This document shows, one piece after another, positions 1 to 7,480 of a DNA stretch of 9,690 nt. Numbering within the stretch: the stretch's first letter is position 1; every line of letters starts with the position of its first letter. Origin of the DNA: an uncultured candidate division Zixibacteria bacterium (GTDB lineage: Bacteria > Zixibacteria > MSB-5A5 > GN15 > FEB-12). The notes under the pieces are model-generated. The model saw nothing but the letters and a program-made list of their open reading frames with translations. It was not told the DNA's origin and searched no databases. The stretch spans positions 1 to 9,690 of the forward strand of contig CAJVYT010000144.1 of the NCBI GenBank assembly GCA_913009765.1, in the 5' to 3' direction. Position numbers and translations under genes: made by a program.

Positions 1-68
1 TGAAGGACTAACGGGTTAATTCAAAGAAGTTTAACGAAGTATATGGGAAACCTCATAAAGCCCGCAGG

Positions 69-168
69 GAAGTCAAATAAAGGGCAATCTTCAGGAAATT
101 AAAATTCTCAAACTAACCGGTTAGTCCATCAAATTTTAATTTCTAAATCTCACCCTTTCTTTGACTTC
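69..168. repeat. 100-bp imperfect palindrome (cruciform or hairpin)
   Basis: The outer arms 69-84 and 153-168 are 16 bp with one mismatch. Inner arms 95-106 and 132-143 pair over 12 bp, and the centre 112-125 is the perfect dyad ACTAACCGGTTAGT. All three are centred on 118.5-119, so this is one nested structure. Pairing can be extended with small bulges to about 58-181. It could be a small non-autonomous mobile element, a folded RNA, or an operator placed inside a hairpin; the sequence does not decide between these. Confidence 0.7.
112..125. promoter_or_regulatory. Perfect 14-bp dyad, TetR-like operator candidate
   Basis: ACTAACCGGTTAGT is its own reverse complement. Positions 5-20 carry a near copy: GGACTAACGGGTTAAT matches the reverse complement of 112-127 at 14 of 16 positions. 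Two copies of a short A/T-flanked, CCGG-centred dyad about 107 bp apart resemble operator pairs of TetR-family repressors. That reading is inference: no regulator gene is in the window and no clear promoter overlaps the sites. Confidence 0.3.
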
Positions 169-183
169 TGTGGATATGCTTAC

Positions 184-199
184 TGTGCAGTGGTCTCAT
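184..199 (+). repeat. 16-bp direct repeat, copy 1
   Basis: TGTGCAGTGGTCTCAT occurs here and again at 9481-9496, with a further partial match (ATG) beyond a single differing base. Here it runs into a small dyad TCTCAT-A-ATGAGA (194-206). It may be the end of a decayed insertion sequence; see the second copy. Confidence 0.6.
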
Positions 200-275
200 A
201 ATGAGATAAAAGAAAACGATCTGCTTGAAGCCCTCCAGTATCGGGAGATTGCATTTAACTCCTTATAATGAAAGC

Positions 276-338
276 AGCAGAAAATGAAACCGAGAAAACC
301 AAGATATTGGTATTTACATAACCGGCACATTTTCTGCT
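276..338. repeat. 11-bp inverted repeat with 41-bp spacer
   Basis: AGCAGAAAATG at 276-286 is exactly complementary to CATTTTCTGCT at 328-338. It lies in the gene-free stretch past the lipoprotein gene and is not followed by a T tract on either strand, so it is unlikely to be an intrinsic terminator. Its role is unknown. Confidence 0.5.
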
Positions 339-390
339 CCAAGTCTATAAAGTCGCTTAGCAACAATCATCCCCGAAAGGGACATTAAAT

Positions 391-1803
391 TTACTGTACT
401 TTAATATTTCCCGTTATGGCATCCATCGGAAGACCTTCCGCTCTTATAGTCAGTTCATAATCTCCGGCAGAACCAATCTGATAAAGTGGATTGCTTGCAG
501 GGACTTGTGCTTGAATTTTATTTTCTACTACACCAAGATCAAAAGAAAAACAATTGCTGCCGCCTGCCGGACAATCGGTCCCAATTGTCCCATCCATTGT
601 GCTGTTAGCTATCTTATTCACTATCACTACCGGTGAAACCGGGTTGCCTTTGGAATCAGTACCCGACACAGTAAGTTCGGCATCTGCAGGAACGGTTACG
701 CTGCTGATCGTACCACTTACGTCTACAACAATATTTATAGGATACAGCCTCACGGTAGCTCTTCTTGTGGAATTACTATCGGTTACTACAGCAGTCAAAG
801 ACACATTGCTATATGTTTTTTCGCTCCATGATGAAAAAGCAGAGCTATTTGTAGATACGCCGATTTTTAATTCTTTGCTGATATCAACGTCACCGGTTGT
901 TATATTCGGTAAAGAGAATGAGCCATCGGTAACTGTGGTTGACTGGCCGGCAAAAGCAAGATTCTCAGGCGTAATAGTAAACGCTGTGATAACTGACGCC
1001 GCCGAACTATCTGCATCATCAGTAGCGGCTTTAACTTTAGAAGCATCTCCTCCTGCATCTTTAACCGCAGCTGCCAATTTATTGATGCTGTCCTCAAAAG
1101 ATGATGTATCAACATTAGCAATAGTTGCATTCGGGTCCGATTTCAGTTCGTTAACCGCATCTTTAGCTCCTGCTGCAACAGCTGATGCAAAAGAAGAAGT
1201 ATCTGATATATCTACATCGTTACCATTTAAACTATCTGCAATCTTTTCGACAACACCATAAAAACTGCTCGTATTGCTAACTTTTGTAGCTTTTCCTATA
1301 ACGCTTAAGGTTGCACCTACAGCTTGTGCGATCCCCGCAGCTGAACTATTAGGAGATGAAATATAATCTGCACCGGGATCAGTAATACCTGCCAATTTCA
1401 GCTTGGCTGCAAAGGCAGGATTAACTGTCACCAGTGTTGTCAGGGGAGTTATATTTTTTGAACCGGCTTTTGCCATAAGAACCCCATAAAAAGGAAGACC
1501 TGTGGCTATATCTGTGCCGCCTGTAGCTATCAAATTTGCGTCCTTGCAACTAACCGGAACAGTAATTTCCCCGATATTTCCATCAGAATCAGTGATACCG
1601 TGCGGTTCGCCGCTATCAAACTTTTTATTGCCGTTGCAGTCCGCAAACACAAAGGCGCCGCTTAGATATCCATCAATGACGTTCCCGCCGTTTATTGATA
1701 CATTCGATGGTGCCGGAGCGCCGCCTCCGCCTCCGCCGCATCCATACAGCAGCGTAGACAAACCAATTAAAAACACACCTGCCAGAATTGACCTTAATTT
1801 CAT
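391..1803 (-). CDS. Large secreted lipoprotein, function unknown
   Basis: A 470-residue protein with a type II signal peptide: positive N-terminus, hydrophobic run to about residue 19, and lipobox LLYGC with Cys22 as the predicted lipidated residue. A run of glycines and an Ala-Pro linker follow, then a segment (about 42-70, VIDGYLSGAFVFADCNG...) resembling the 'DGYISGA-VF-D-N-NG--D-GEP' modules of bacterial surface proteins. D55, N57, N59, D63 and E66 could form a calcium-binding loop. Residues 150-260 are rich in Ser, Ala and Asp with three TSSF motifs (178, 202, 233). The C-terminal part (about 285-470) is beta-rich, like an Ig-type fold, with Cys411 and Cys417. The start is well supported by GGAGGTG four bases upstream. 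It lies downstream of the polysaccharide export genes on the same strand, which suggests but does not prove a surface role in the same system. I cannot name the family. Confidence 0.85.
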   Translation of the reverse strand: MKLRSILAGVFLIGLSTLLYGCGGGGGGAPAPSNVSINGGNVIDGYLSGAFVFADCNGNKKFDSGEPHGITDSDGNIGEITVPVSCKDANLIATGGTDIATGLPFYGVLMAKAGSKNITPLTTLVTVNPAFAAKLKLAGITDPGADYISSPNSSAAGIAQAVGATLSVIGKATKVSNTSSFYGVVEKIADSLNGNDVDISDTSSFASAVAAGAKDAVNELKSDPNATIANVDTSSFEDSINKLAAAVKDAGGDASKVKAATDDADSSAASVITAFTITPENLAFAGQSTTVTDGSFSLPNITTGDVDISKELKIGVSTNSSAFSSWSEKTYSNVSLTAVVTDSNSTRRATVRLYPINIVVDVSGTISSVTVPADAELTVSGTDSKGNPVSPVVIVNKIANSTMDGTIGTDCPAGGSNCFSFDLGVVENKIQAQVPASNPLYQIGSAGDYELTIRAEGLPMDAITGNIKVQ

Positions 1804-1807
1804 ACGA

Positions 1808-1814
1808 CACCTCC
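1808..1814 (-). promoter_or_regulatory. Ribosome binding site of the lipoprotein gene
   Basis: GGAGGTG on the minus strand, four bases before the ATG at 1803. This is a strong Shine-Dalgarno match that fixes the start. Confidence 0.8.
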
Positions 1815-1843
1815 ATTTATTCCGCCTGCTCGCACATCATAAA

Positions 1844-1860
1844 GCATAAAAAATTTATGC
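1844..1860. promoter_or_regulatory. 17-bp dyad upstream of the lipoprotein gene
   Basis: On the minus strand GCATAAA-TTT-TTTATGC is a perfect 7+3+7 inverted repeat, 41 bp before the lipoprotein ATG. Hexamers resembling -35 (TTGCAT, 1857-1862 or 1862-1867) and -10 (TATGAT, 1836-1841) surround it, but the spacings are 15 or 20 bp, so a promoter is only possible. The dyad could be an operator or an RNA hairpin. It also overlaps the stop of the small ORF 1855-1980. Confidence 0.35.
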
Positions 1861-1980
1861 AATGCAACATTTAACGGCTATTACAGCGTCTGTAAGTCTG
1901 GAATTTTTTAATTGATCACTATCACAGCCTCTCAACGACAAGCGATTGCATTTTGTTTCGTTACACAACTTTGTATCCAC
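1855..1980 (-). CDS. Candidate 41-residue cysteine-rich small protein
   Basis: A small ORF with a GTG start, five cysteines (positions 6, 11, 19, 38, 39) and no recognisable family. Its main support is the ribosome binding site: GGAGGTGAT (1985-1993), a nine-base complement to the usual 16S 3' end, eight bases before the GTG. The same bases encode the last Trp-Arg and TGA of the upstream beta-barrel gene, so termination there could feed re-initiation here. Against it: it is short, has no signal peptide, and lies between two genes where the site could be coincidental. The product would be hydrophilic first, with a short apolar tail. I treat it as a hypothesis. Confidence 0.3.
   Translation of the reverse strand: MDTKLCNETKCNRLSLRGCDSDQLKNSRLTDAVIAVKCCIA
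1881..1895. repeat. Short hairpin TTACAG-CGT-CTGTAA
   Basis: A perfect 6-bp inverted repeat with a 3-base loop between the beta-barrel and lipoprotein genes. It lies inside the candidate small ORF. There is no adjacent T tract in the direction of the operon, so it is not an obvious terminator. Confidence 0.4.
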
Positions 1981-1985
1981 AATAA

Positions 1986-3116
1986 TCACCTCCATAAGAA
2001 TGTCAAGCCCATGCCTGCCCATCCATATCTATGATCAAAGGTTGTCTGCGAATATTTATTATACATAAAAGGAACAACACCATTGAATTGCCTGTGCAAG
2101 TATAACAAACTTGTGCTCAGAATGATATTCTTACTTATAAAATAGCCGATACTGCCGCTAATTATATGATTGTAATTTATATAGCCGAGCCCGCTGCCCC
2201 GCTGAAGCCTTATATAGCTATATTGCAGATGAGTAAAGGTCTTAAATGGAGTTCTGATGAAAACGGATAAGCCTGCCTTGAGATAGGATTCATTTCTCGA
2301 TAGATTGATAGGCAATTCAGGCAGTTTGCTCTGAAATCCTGCAGGAATCATATCCTTAAGATTAGTATCTACTTCCGTATCTATTTTAGTGCGGCCGTAT
2401 TCAAGGAAGAGATTAGGATAAACTATTTCAAAAGCCTTGCCTACGGTAAGTCTTATAAATCCGGTTGTGTCGCTCATATCTTTTATACTAAAATTAGGAT
2501 CTTCAGTTCTCGGCACTCCATATTTCACGATCATATCGGGATAGTTTTTAATAAACCATACATATGAAGGATCTACATCTATGGAAACATCGCTTCTGAA
2601 CTTGTGCAGATAATAATTTATATCATTTATTTTATTAAATCTCTGGTTTTGGCCCACATCACCTTTGATTCCAAAATCTAACGCCACTACTGATCCAAAG
2701 GATTTTCGCAGTGAAATTTCATAAGAGGATACTTTAAGCTTTTCGCTTCCATAATCTATCAATCGATATAAGTATTTTGCATGTATCATAGAATGATACG
2801 ACAATCCATAGTTAATATTGATTCCTATATGATCATAGTTGCCGAGCGAAGCTGTTTTCTGCTTGCTGGAAATGGATTTTAGTTCCTGCTTTCTTATTTT
2901 AAGCACATCAATGGCGCTATTAACCTTTCCATAGTTGATATTGAGCTCAAGCCTTCCCTTTGGAATAATCATAGAAGCAGGAAAATCGGATGAATAGCTC
3001 AAATACAGCGGCAGTTCTCCACCGTAAGAATTCATTGCCGATAAAATAATTACCAGAGCAAGTGCCGCAGCTTTTTTTAAGGGTATAATAATTTTTTTTC
3101 TATACAGTGCACTCAT
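1986..3116 (-). CDS. Predicted outer-membrane beta-barrel protein
   Basis: A 376-residue protein with a long N-terminal signal sequence: basic residues 6-15, hydrophobic 16-27, likely cleavage near Tyr31-Gly33. The mature part is full of alternating polar and apolar stretches rich in Tyr, Gly and Ser (for example around 96-120, 140-152, 290-303, 320-340), typical of transmembrane beta-strands. It ends GLTFLWR, not in a terminal aromatic residue. I do not recognise the family. Position directly after the Wza-like gene on the same strand suggests an outer-membrane partner in polysaccharide secretion or surface attachment, but that is context only. No Shine-Dalgarno sequence is visible before the ATG; a palindromic repeat (3132-3207) lies 15 bases upstream. 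No better start preserves the signal peptide. Its last codons double as the ribosome binding site of a candidate small ORF. Confidence 0.75.
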   Translation of the reverse strand: MSALYRKKIIIPLKKAAALALVIILSAMNSYGGELPLYLSYSSDFPASMIIPKGRLELNINYGKVNSAIDVLKIRKQELKSISSKQKTASLGNYDHIGININYGLSYHSMIHAKYLYRLIDYGSEKLKVSSYEISLRKSFGSVVALDFGIKGDVGQNQRFNKINDINYYLHKFRSDVSIDVDPSYVWFIKNYPDMIVKYGVPRTEDPNFSIKDMSDTTGFIRLTVGKAFEIVYPNLFLEYGRTKIDTEVDTNLKDMIPAGFQSKLPELPINLSRNESYLKAGLSVFIRTPFKTFTHLQYSYIRLQRGSGLGYINYNHIISGSIGYFISKNIILSTSLLYLHRQFNGVVPFMYNKYSQTTFDHRYGWAGMGLTFLWR

Positions 3117-3131
3117 AAATTGTTCGCAGCA

Positions 3132-3207
3132 GTCATTGTGAGAAGTGACGAAACAATCTCGTTAAACATCAACCGCTGTAGATTGCAGCGTACACACTCG
3201 TAATGAC
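3132..3207. repeat. Degenerate GTCATTG...CAATGAC-type palindromic repeat
   Basis: The left half GTCATTGTGAGAAGTGACGA (continuing to CAATCT at 3154-3159) and the reverse complement of the right half (GTCATTACGAG...CAATCT) share the blocks GTCATT, GAG and CAATCT at matching spacing. It resembles the dispersed intergenic element of many genomes that begins GTCATTGCGAG and ends in the complement, here partly decayed. It sits between the exporter and beta-barrel genes, within the leader of the latter. Confidence 0.55.
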
Positions 3208-3257
3208 AAAAAAGTTATTTCAGGCAATGCAGAATACCTCTATATTTGAATTATGCA

Positions 3258-6200
3258 TTATAGCTTAGTAATAGTATATATTGTTATCGCTCCCTGATAA
3301 ATTATCTGCATAACATCCCTTATAAGTGGTCTCCACATAGTAGGTACATTAATTTTTACAGGAACAATAATTGCATCACCTCGTTTTAACTTCATATCAA
3401 GAATATTTGTGCTATAAACATCAGGTTTGCCCCATTCAGGCAGGTTTCTTCCATTCCAGCTGCTTCCATGATGCAGGTTTGATGATGATGCGACTGCTCC
3501 ATTGGCTTTTATGACAAAGATGTTGGCTTTATCGGCATCTTTTGTCAGTCCGCCTGCGGTATCAAGATAATCTCTGACAGTCATACCTTTTATATACAAA
3601 AGCGAGCTTGGGTTATAAACTTCTCCAAATACAAGAACACTTGACGGCTTGTGAGGAATATATATTTTATCACCGTTTTCAAGCAGAATATTAAATGGGG
3701 AATTCTTCAGTTTATTCAGATCTTCAGGAAGAGTTATACCTGAGATTCTGCCCGTTACCTGCGATTTTTCCATCTCTCCCAGCAGCACTCTTTTTGCCTT
3801 AAACGCAGCCTGTTTTGCCCTTAGTTCATCGGGAGTCAAATCCGCCTGCATGACTCCGGCCTCTTCTTTTGCAATAGTTTGTTTCATCTGCAATATTGCT
3901 ATTGCAACCTTCTTTCTCTGCATTTTTGCAACAGATTTTCTGAGTATGATGATTCCATTCGGGTATGCATTTTTTCTAAACCCTCCTGCGGCATGCAAGA
4001 CATCATATAAATCGGTAGTTCCATTGATTTTATATATCATAGGCCTTTTCATATAACCTGTGACGGATACTTTCTCTACCATTTCATCGGGAGATACCTT
4101 TTTTACGACAAGTGTATCACCCGGATTAAGCAATATATCGTAGGCTTTATTCTTTTGAATAAATAGATTATAAAGGAATATAGAAGCTATACTTTGTTTT
4201 ATGAGTTGATTCTGAGATTTTGAAACAAGTTTAATCCCTGATGCTTTCTGTAGATTTGCCTGGTTCCTTGAACGACTTGCCTGTCTGAATATGATCACTT
4301 TCAGGTTCTTTATATCTTTTGTAAATGTAACGGGCGACAATGCTTCGGAAAGTCTTATCCCGCTATGATACGGAATATATAACGATTTTTTTACAGCACC
4401 TGAAACTTTTATGGGAGCATACACATATTTAGGGTAAAAGTGTATAACATCAAGCTTGTGCAGAGCTATATTGGAGCGATGACTTACAATATCAGACGGT
4501 GAAAACTTTATAATATTGCTTGTTGCGAGTGTTTTAGGGTTTCTCCTGTCTATTTCTGCATAATTTCTGTTGGTATTTATAAGCATCATATTAAGGTTGA
4601 CAACATCAGACAGCTTCATTCCTTTTCTGAATGCATAAACTCCGGGATATTTTATCGTTCCGGAGACTAAAAAGGCATCTTTTATTCTATTAAAGTTGAT
4701 ACTTTTAAAGTTTTGAGGATAAAATGTGATGCTGTCTCCCGGATCTATCTGTATATCGGATTTGTGCTGTATAACATTATTTGGAATAAATGTTATGTAT
4801 ATCGGAGGAGTGCCTGCTTTTATCTGCCGCTTGATAACCCCGAAATGTATATTTGTATCAATCAGCATCTGCTTTCTATCGACAATATCAGACAGCTTCA
4901 TCCCTTTTCTGAATGCATAAACTCCGGGATATTTTATCGTTCCGGAGACTAAAAAGGCATTCTTAACCATATTAAAATTAATAGACCGAGGTTCTCCAAA
5001 TTTATATAATATTATTTTATCAGTTGGATCAAGCAAAACATCCTCTTTTCCGGACAAAATATCGCCAGGCGCAAATGTTATATATTTCGGATCGGATCCG
5101 GGAGGAAATTGTCTTGATATAAGTCCGAATTTCATATTTGAATCCTTGGAGAACATATCAAGCTTTAAAATATAAGACAATTTCATTCTATTTTTATATT
5201 GATAAAGACCGTTATAGTGCGTGTATCCGGTCATCATTACCGAATTATAAGGAAACGGCATAACATGCTTAATAGATATTAGATCGCCGTCTTTGATATA
5301 CTGAGACATAAAGGCTTTATTATTTATAGAGCCTTCAAATATTTTACGCACAGTGTGTTTAATAAATCGTTGAAGCGTTATTTTACTTTTATAACTTGAC
5401 GGCAGAAGTCCGCCGGCAAGTGCTATAACCGATTTCAATCTCATTTTGCCTTTCAATTCGTATATCGCAGGTCTTTTTACATCGCCCACAATCCCCACGA
5501 GCGGGCCGGCTAATGGAACAAAGACAATATCACCGTTACGAAGTATCAAATCATTACTTTTATCGCCTTTCATCAGAAGATTATATAGGTCCAGTCTCTT
5601 TGTAGATGCCCCTTTTCTTTTTAGTTCTATATTTCTGACGCTTCCTCTGCCGTTCGGTCCGCCTGCTGCCATAAGTGCATCAAGCATAGTTGACATAGCT
5701 GTAAGATTCTCAGAACCCGGATTTCTCACCGCACCCAGAACAAACACCTGAATCTGGCGTAGTCTGCCAAGCGTAACGGCAACATTTGTCCCCGTAATCC
5801 GCTTTGCCTGACTCGTCAGAAAAGCTTTCATCTTGCCGTAACTCATGCCGGCAACAGTTAAAGGCCCGATCTGCGGGAAAAGTATTCTACCGTCTTGCCC
5901 AACCTTCATCGTATATTGGGTATTGATTCTTCCCCACAAAAGTGCCTTAATCACATCGCCCGGTCCTATCACGTAGTCGTTCGAAACAGGTTGAGCTAGA
6001 AGCGGTTTGATAAACCTTCTTTGAAAAAGCTTATAACCGAACGGCTTTAGATTCTCGCCGGCAGTAAGTACCCCCGCTCTTGCATGTAGGTTTTGTTGAT
6101 AAACAGAGCGAATATTGGTATTTTTCTTCCGCCTTGTTGAATTTATCTGCAGCATTTTGGGACTTAGCGTTTTATTTCCTATGTTTCCACTTTTATTAAC

Positions 6201-6470
6201 TTTTATTTCAGTTTGAGCCTTATTAATAATAGAAGGGGTTATACCTCCGCTTGATTGTATCTGCTGCTTTATAGTTGCCCGCTCTGATGGTGTCAAATTT
6301 TTCACAGCGTTTTTTGCAGCGTTAATTACTCCCGGTAACATATTCTGAGGAAGTTCCGTAGTAATGCCGGTATTAGTATTAGAGCTGTCCGACCATGCAT
6401 CTTGAGCCTGCATAGCACCGGAAAATAGTATGATTGCAGCAGCAAAAAATATTCCGGAAATTATCTTCAT
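3258..6470 (-). CDS. Wza-like polysaccharide export protein, multi-SLBB
   Basis: A 1070-residue periplasmic/outer-membrane polysaccharide export protein. A signal peptide (1-22, cleavage after MQA) precedes a low-complexity, Asn/Ser-rich region. The Poly_export (Wza N-terminal) domain lies at about 164-236 and shows YVIGPGDVIKALLWG, V-QDGRILFPQIG and TVAGMSYGKM. About eight SLBB-type beta-grasp units follow (about 240-320, 324-403, 411-490, 505-584, 599-682, 686-790, 800-939, 945-1040). Several open with a V-G-V--P--Y motif; the seventh contains a charged insertion at about 846-905 that may form a coiled coil. The end (1045-1068) is an amphipathic or hydrophobic segment like the membrane-inserting C-terminus of Wza-type channels. 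Classic Wza is under 400 residues, so this is a long form. No lipobox is visible, unlike Wza itself. Its ATG overlaps the wzz TAA (TAATG), with GGGAG upstream, so the two are probably translationally coupled. Confidence 0.9.
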   Translation of the reverse strand: MKIISGIFFAAAIILFSGAMQAQDAWSDSSNTNTGITTELPQNMLPGVINAAKNAVKNLTPSERATIKQQIQSSGGITPSIINKAQTEIKVNKSGNIGNKTLSPKMLQINSTRRKKNTNIRSVYQQNLHARAGVLTAGENLKPFGYKLFQRRFIKPLLAQPVSNDYVIGPGDVIKALLWGRINTQYTMKVGQDGRILFPQIGPLTVAGMSYGKMKAFLTSQAKRITGTNVAVTLGRLRQIQVFVLGAVRNPGSENLTAMSTMLDALMAAGGPNGRGSVRNIELKRKGASTKRLDLYNLLMKGDKSNDLILRNGDIVFVPLAGPLVGIVGDVKRPAIYELKGKMRLKSVIALAGGLLPSSYKSKITLQRFIKHTVRKIFEGSINNKAFMSQYIKDGDLISIKHVMPFPYNSVMMTGYTHYNGLYQYKNRMKLSYILKLDMFSKDSNMKFGLISRQFPPGSDPKYITFAPGDILSGKEDVLLDPTDKIILYKFGEPRSINFNMVKNAFLVSGTIKYPGVYAFRKGMKLSDIVDRKQMLIDTNIHFGVIKRQIKAGTPPIYITFIPNNVIQHKSDIQIDPGDSITFYPQNFKSINFNRIKDAFLVSGTIKYPGVYAFRKGMKLSDVVNLNMMLINTNRNYAEIDRRNPKTLATSNIIKFSPSDIVSHRSNIALHKLDVIHFYPKYVYAPIKVSGAVKKSLYIPYHSGIRLSEALSPVTFTKDIKNLKVIIFRQASRSRNQANLQKASGIKLVSKSQNQLIKQSIASIFLYNLFIQKNKAYDILLNPGDTLVVKKVSPDEMVEKVSVTGYMKRPMIYKINGTTDLYDVLHAAGGFRKNAYPNGIIILRKSVAKMQRKKVAIAILQMKQTIAKEEAGVMQADLTPDELRAKQAAFKAKRVLLGEMEKSQVTGRISGITLPEDLNKLKNSPFNILLENGDKIYIPHKPSSVLVFGEVYNPSSLLYIKGMTVRDYLDTAGGLTKDADKANIFVIKANGAVASSSNLHHGSSWNGRNLPEWGKPDVYSTNILDMKLKRGDAIIVPVKINVPTMWRPLIRDVMQIIYQGAITIYTITKL
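4599..4960 (-). repeat. Tandem SLBB duplication, 94-residue period
   Basis: Blocks 4599-4678 and 4881-4960 are 80 bp each and match at 78 positions, offset by exactly 282 bp (94 codons). They encode residues 504-530 and 598-624 of the exporter (AFLVSGTIKYPGVYAFRKGM, then KLSD-V). A weaker third unit precedes them at about 411-490 (GLYQYKNRMKLS). The flanking parts of each unit have diverged much more, so the block has been homogenised or is under unusual constraint. Confidence 0.9.
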
Positions 6471-7444
6471 TATTTTTTCTCCCTTTTCGTTAGTTCTTCG
6501 TTATTCACGCTAATTGTATCGGCAGAATTATCCGCTCTTCTTTTTTTAGCATTCTTGACGGATTCGATAAAAAACACCAGGAAGATACTAAATATCAAAG
6601 ACGTAATAAATGCAAGGATTACAATCAACTTTCTCTTTGGTTTATATTTCTTGTCCGGCGAATAAGGCGGGTCAATAACTTTAAATGCAAAGTTTTCACT
6701 TACTTTTGCGGTGGTGATTCTTGCCATCTGTTTGACAATCAATCTGTATAATGCCTGTTGAATCGTTGGATCGGATGTTTTGAGCAGTTCTCTTTTTAAA
6801 ATGCTACTCTTCTTTTTTGCTATACGAATTGCTTCAGCAGTCATATGATTCTTAAGTGTAGTAATTATATCGTTTAATAGTCTGTCTGCCGTGTCAGGAT
6901 TCGGATATTCTATGCTCATATCGATGATGCCCAGCTTTTTATTCACGTTAACATCGAATATGCCACCGAGAGCTTTCATACCAGCATCCATATCAGGGGT
7001 CAGCTTAATATGCCTTGCATTACTATTAGAGTTATTCCCAAATTTAGAACGAATCTTTGCTATAAAAACAGAAAATTCCGATGGTTTCTTCCATCGATTT
7101 TTTTTCTTATCCCAACTTTTATAAAATAGTATCGGCAAAAGATGATACTTTTCTATGACCTCTTTTTTGAGAATATCAGATTTTAGAAGTGCTAATATTT
7201 CGGTTGCACTTGCGCTTATAGGAGACGAAATGCCTGCAAGCGATGCCAAAGAACCAAGCCGGGAAGCGCTTTGACCGGATGGAATTATAACCGTTTTGCT
7301 TCTGTAGATATTGGTCATAGCAAGTGACCAGATCACCGCAATTACGACTACTCCTATTGTGAAAGAAAGAACAAACTTTCTGTGCCGCCATATAACTTGC
7401 CATAACTCAAGAAGATCTATTTCGTCATCCGTTTCATCATGCAT
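6470..7444 (-). CDS. Wzz-family polysaccharide co-polymerase
   Basis: A 324-residue inner-membrane protein with the layout of chain-length determinants: short acidic N-terminus, first membrane helix about 25-43, a long periplasmic middle rich in helices, and a second helix about 273-294 with a basic cytoplasmic tail. Before the second helix lies the proline-rich stretch PPYSPDKKYKPKRK, typical of this family. No C-terminal kinase domain with Walker motifs is present, so it is not the BY-kinase fusion type. It should set polymer length and bridge the cytoplasmic membrane to the exporter encoded immediately downstream. The start is supported by AGAGGG seven bases before the ATG. It is the first gene of the minus-strand operon, with a promoter candidate at 7481-7508. 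Confidence 0.88.
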   Translation of the reverse strand: MHDETDDEIDLLELWQVIWRHRKFVLSFTIGVVVIAVIWSLAMTNIYRSKTVIIPSGQSASRLGSLASLAGISSPISASATEILALLKSDILKKEVIEKYHLLPILFYKSWDKKKNRWKKPSEFSVFIAKIRSKFGNNSNSNARHIKLTPDMDAGMKALGGIFDVNVNKKLGIIDMSIEYPNPDTADRLLNDIITTLKNHMTAEAIRIAKKKSSILKRELLKTSDPTIQQALYRLIVKQMARITTAKVSENFAFKVIDPPYSPDKKYKPKRKLIVILAFITSLIFSIFLVFFIESVKNAKKRRADNSADTISVNNEELTKREKK

Positions 7445-7480
7445 AGTGTAACCCTCTTTCTATATTGATTGTGTTCGTTT

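Larger units (their letters stand above)
1..390. other. Non-coding stretch with dyads and repeats
   Basis: I see no convincing gene here. It lies beyond the 3' end of the minus-strand lipoprotein gene. It holds a long imperfect palindrome (69-168), a related dyad at 5-20, a 16-bp repeat (184-199) and an 11-bp inverted repeat (276-286 with 328-338). A plus-strand frame is open from ATG 176 to TAA 268 (30 codons) and another from ATG 269 for 17 codons, but neither has a Shine-Dalgarno sequence or a recognisable product. A short CCC-GAAA-GGG-type hairpin near 373-384 lies just past the lipoprotein stop but lacks a T tract, so I do not call it a terminator. Confidence 0.6.

Noticed and set aside
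176..268. 30-codon plus-strand ORF running through the 16-bp repeat
   Set aside because: No ribosome site, no recognisable product, and overlap with repeats; probably chance.
371..386. Small CCC-GAAA-GGG hairpin as terminator of the lipoprotein gene
   Set aside because: Short stem and no T tract on the minus strand after it.
554..1261. Long plus-strand open frame opposite the lipoprotein gene
   Set aside because: It is a mirror of the low-complexity Ser/Ala-rich lipoprotein, has no ribosome site or recognisable domain, and the minus strand has a lipobox and strong Shine-Dalgarno.
1502..1849. Plus-strand frame with a proline run (115 codons)
   Set aside because: The proline run is the antisense of the lipoprotein's glycine run; no independent coding evidence.
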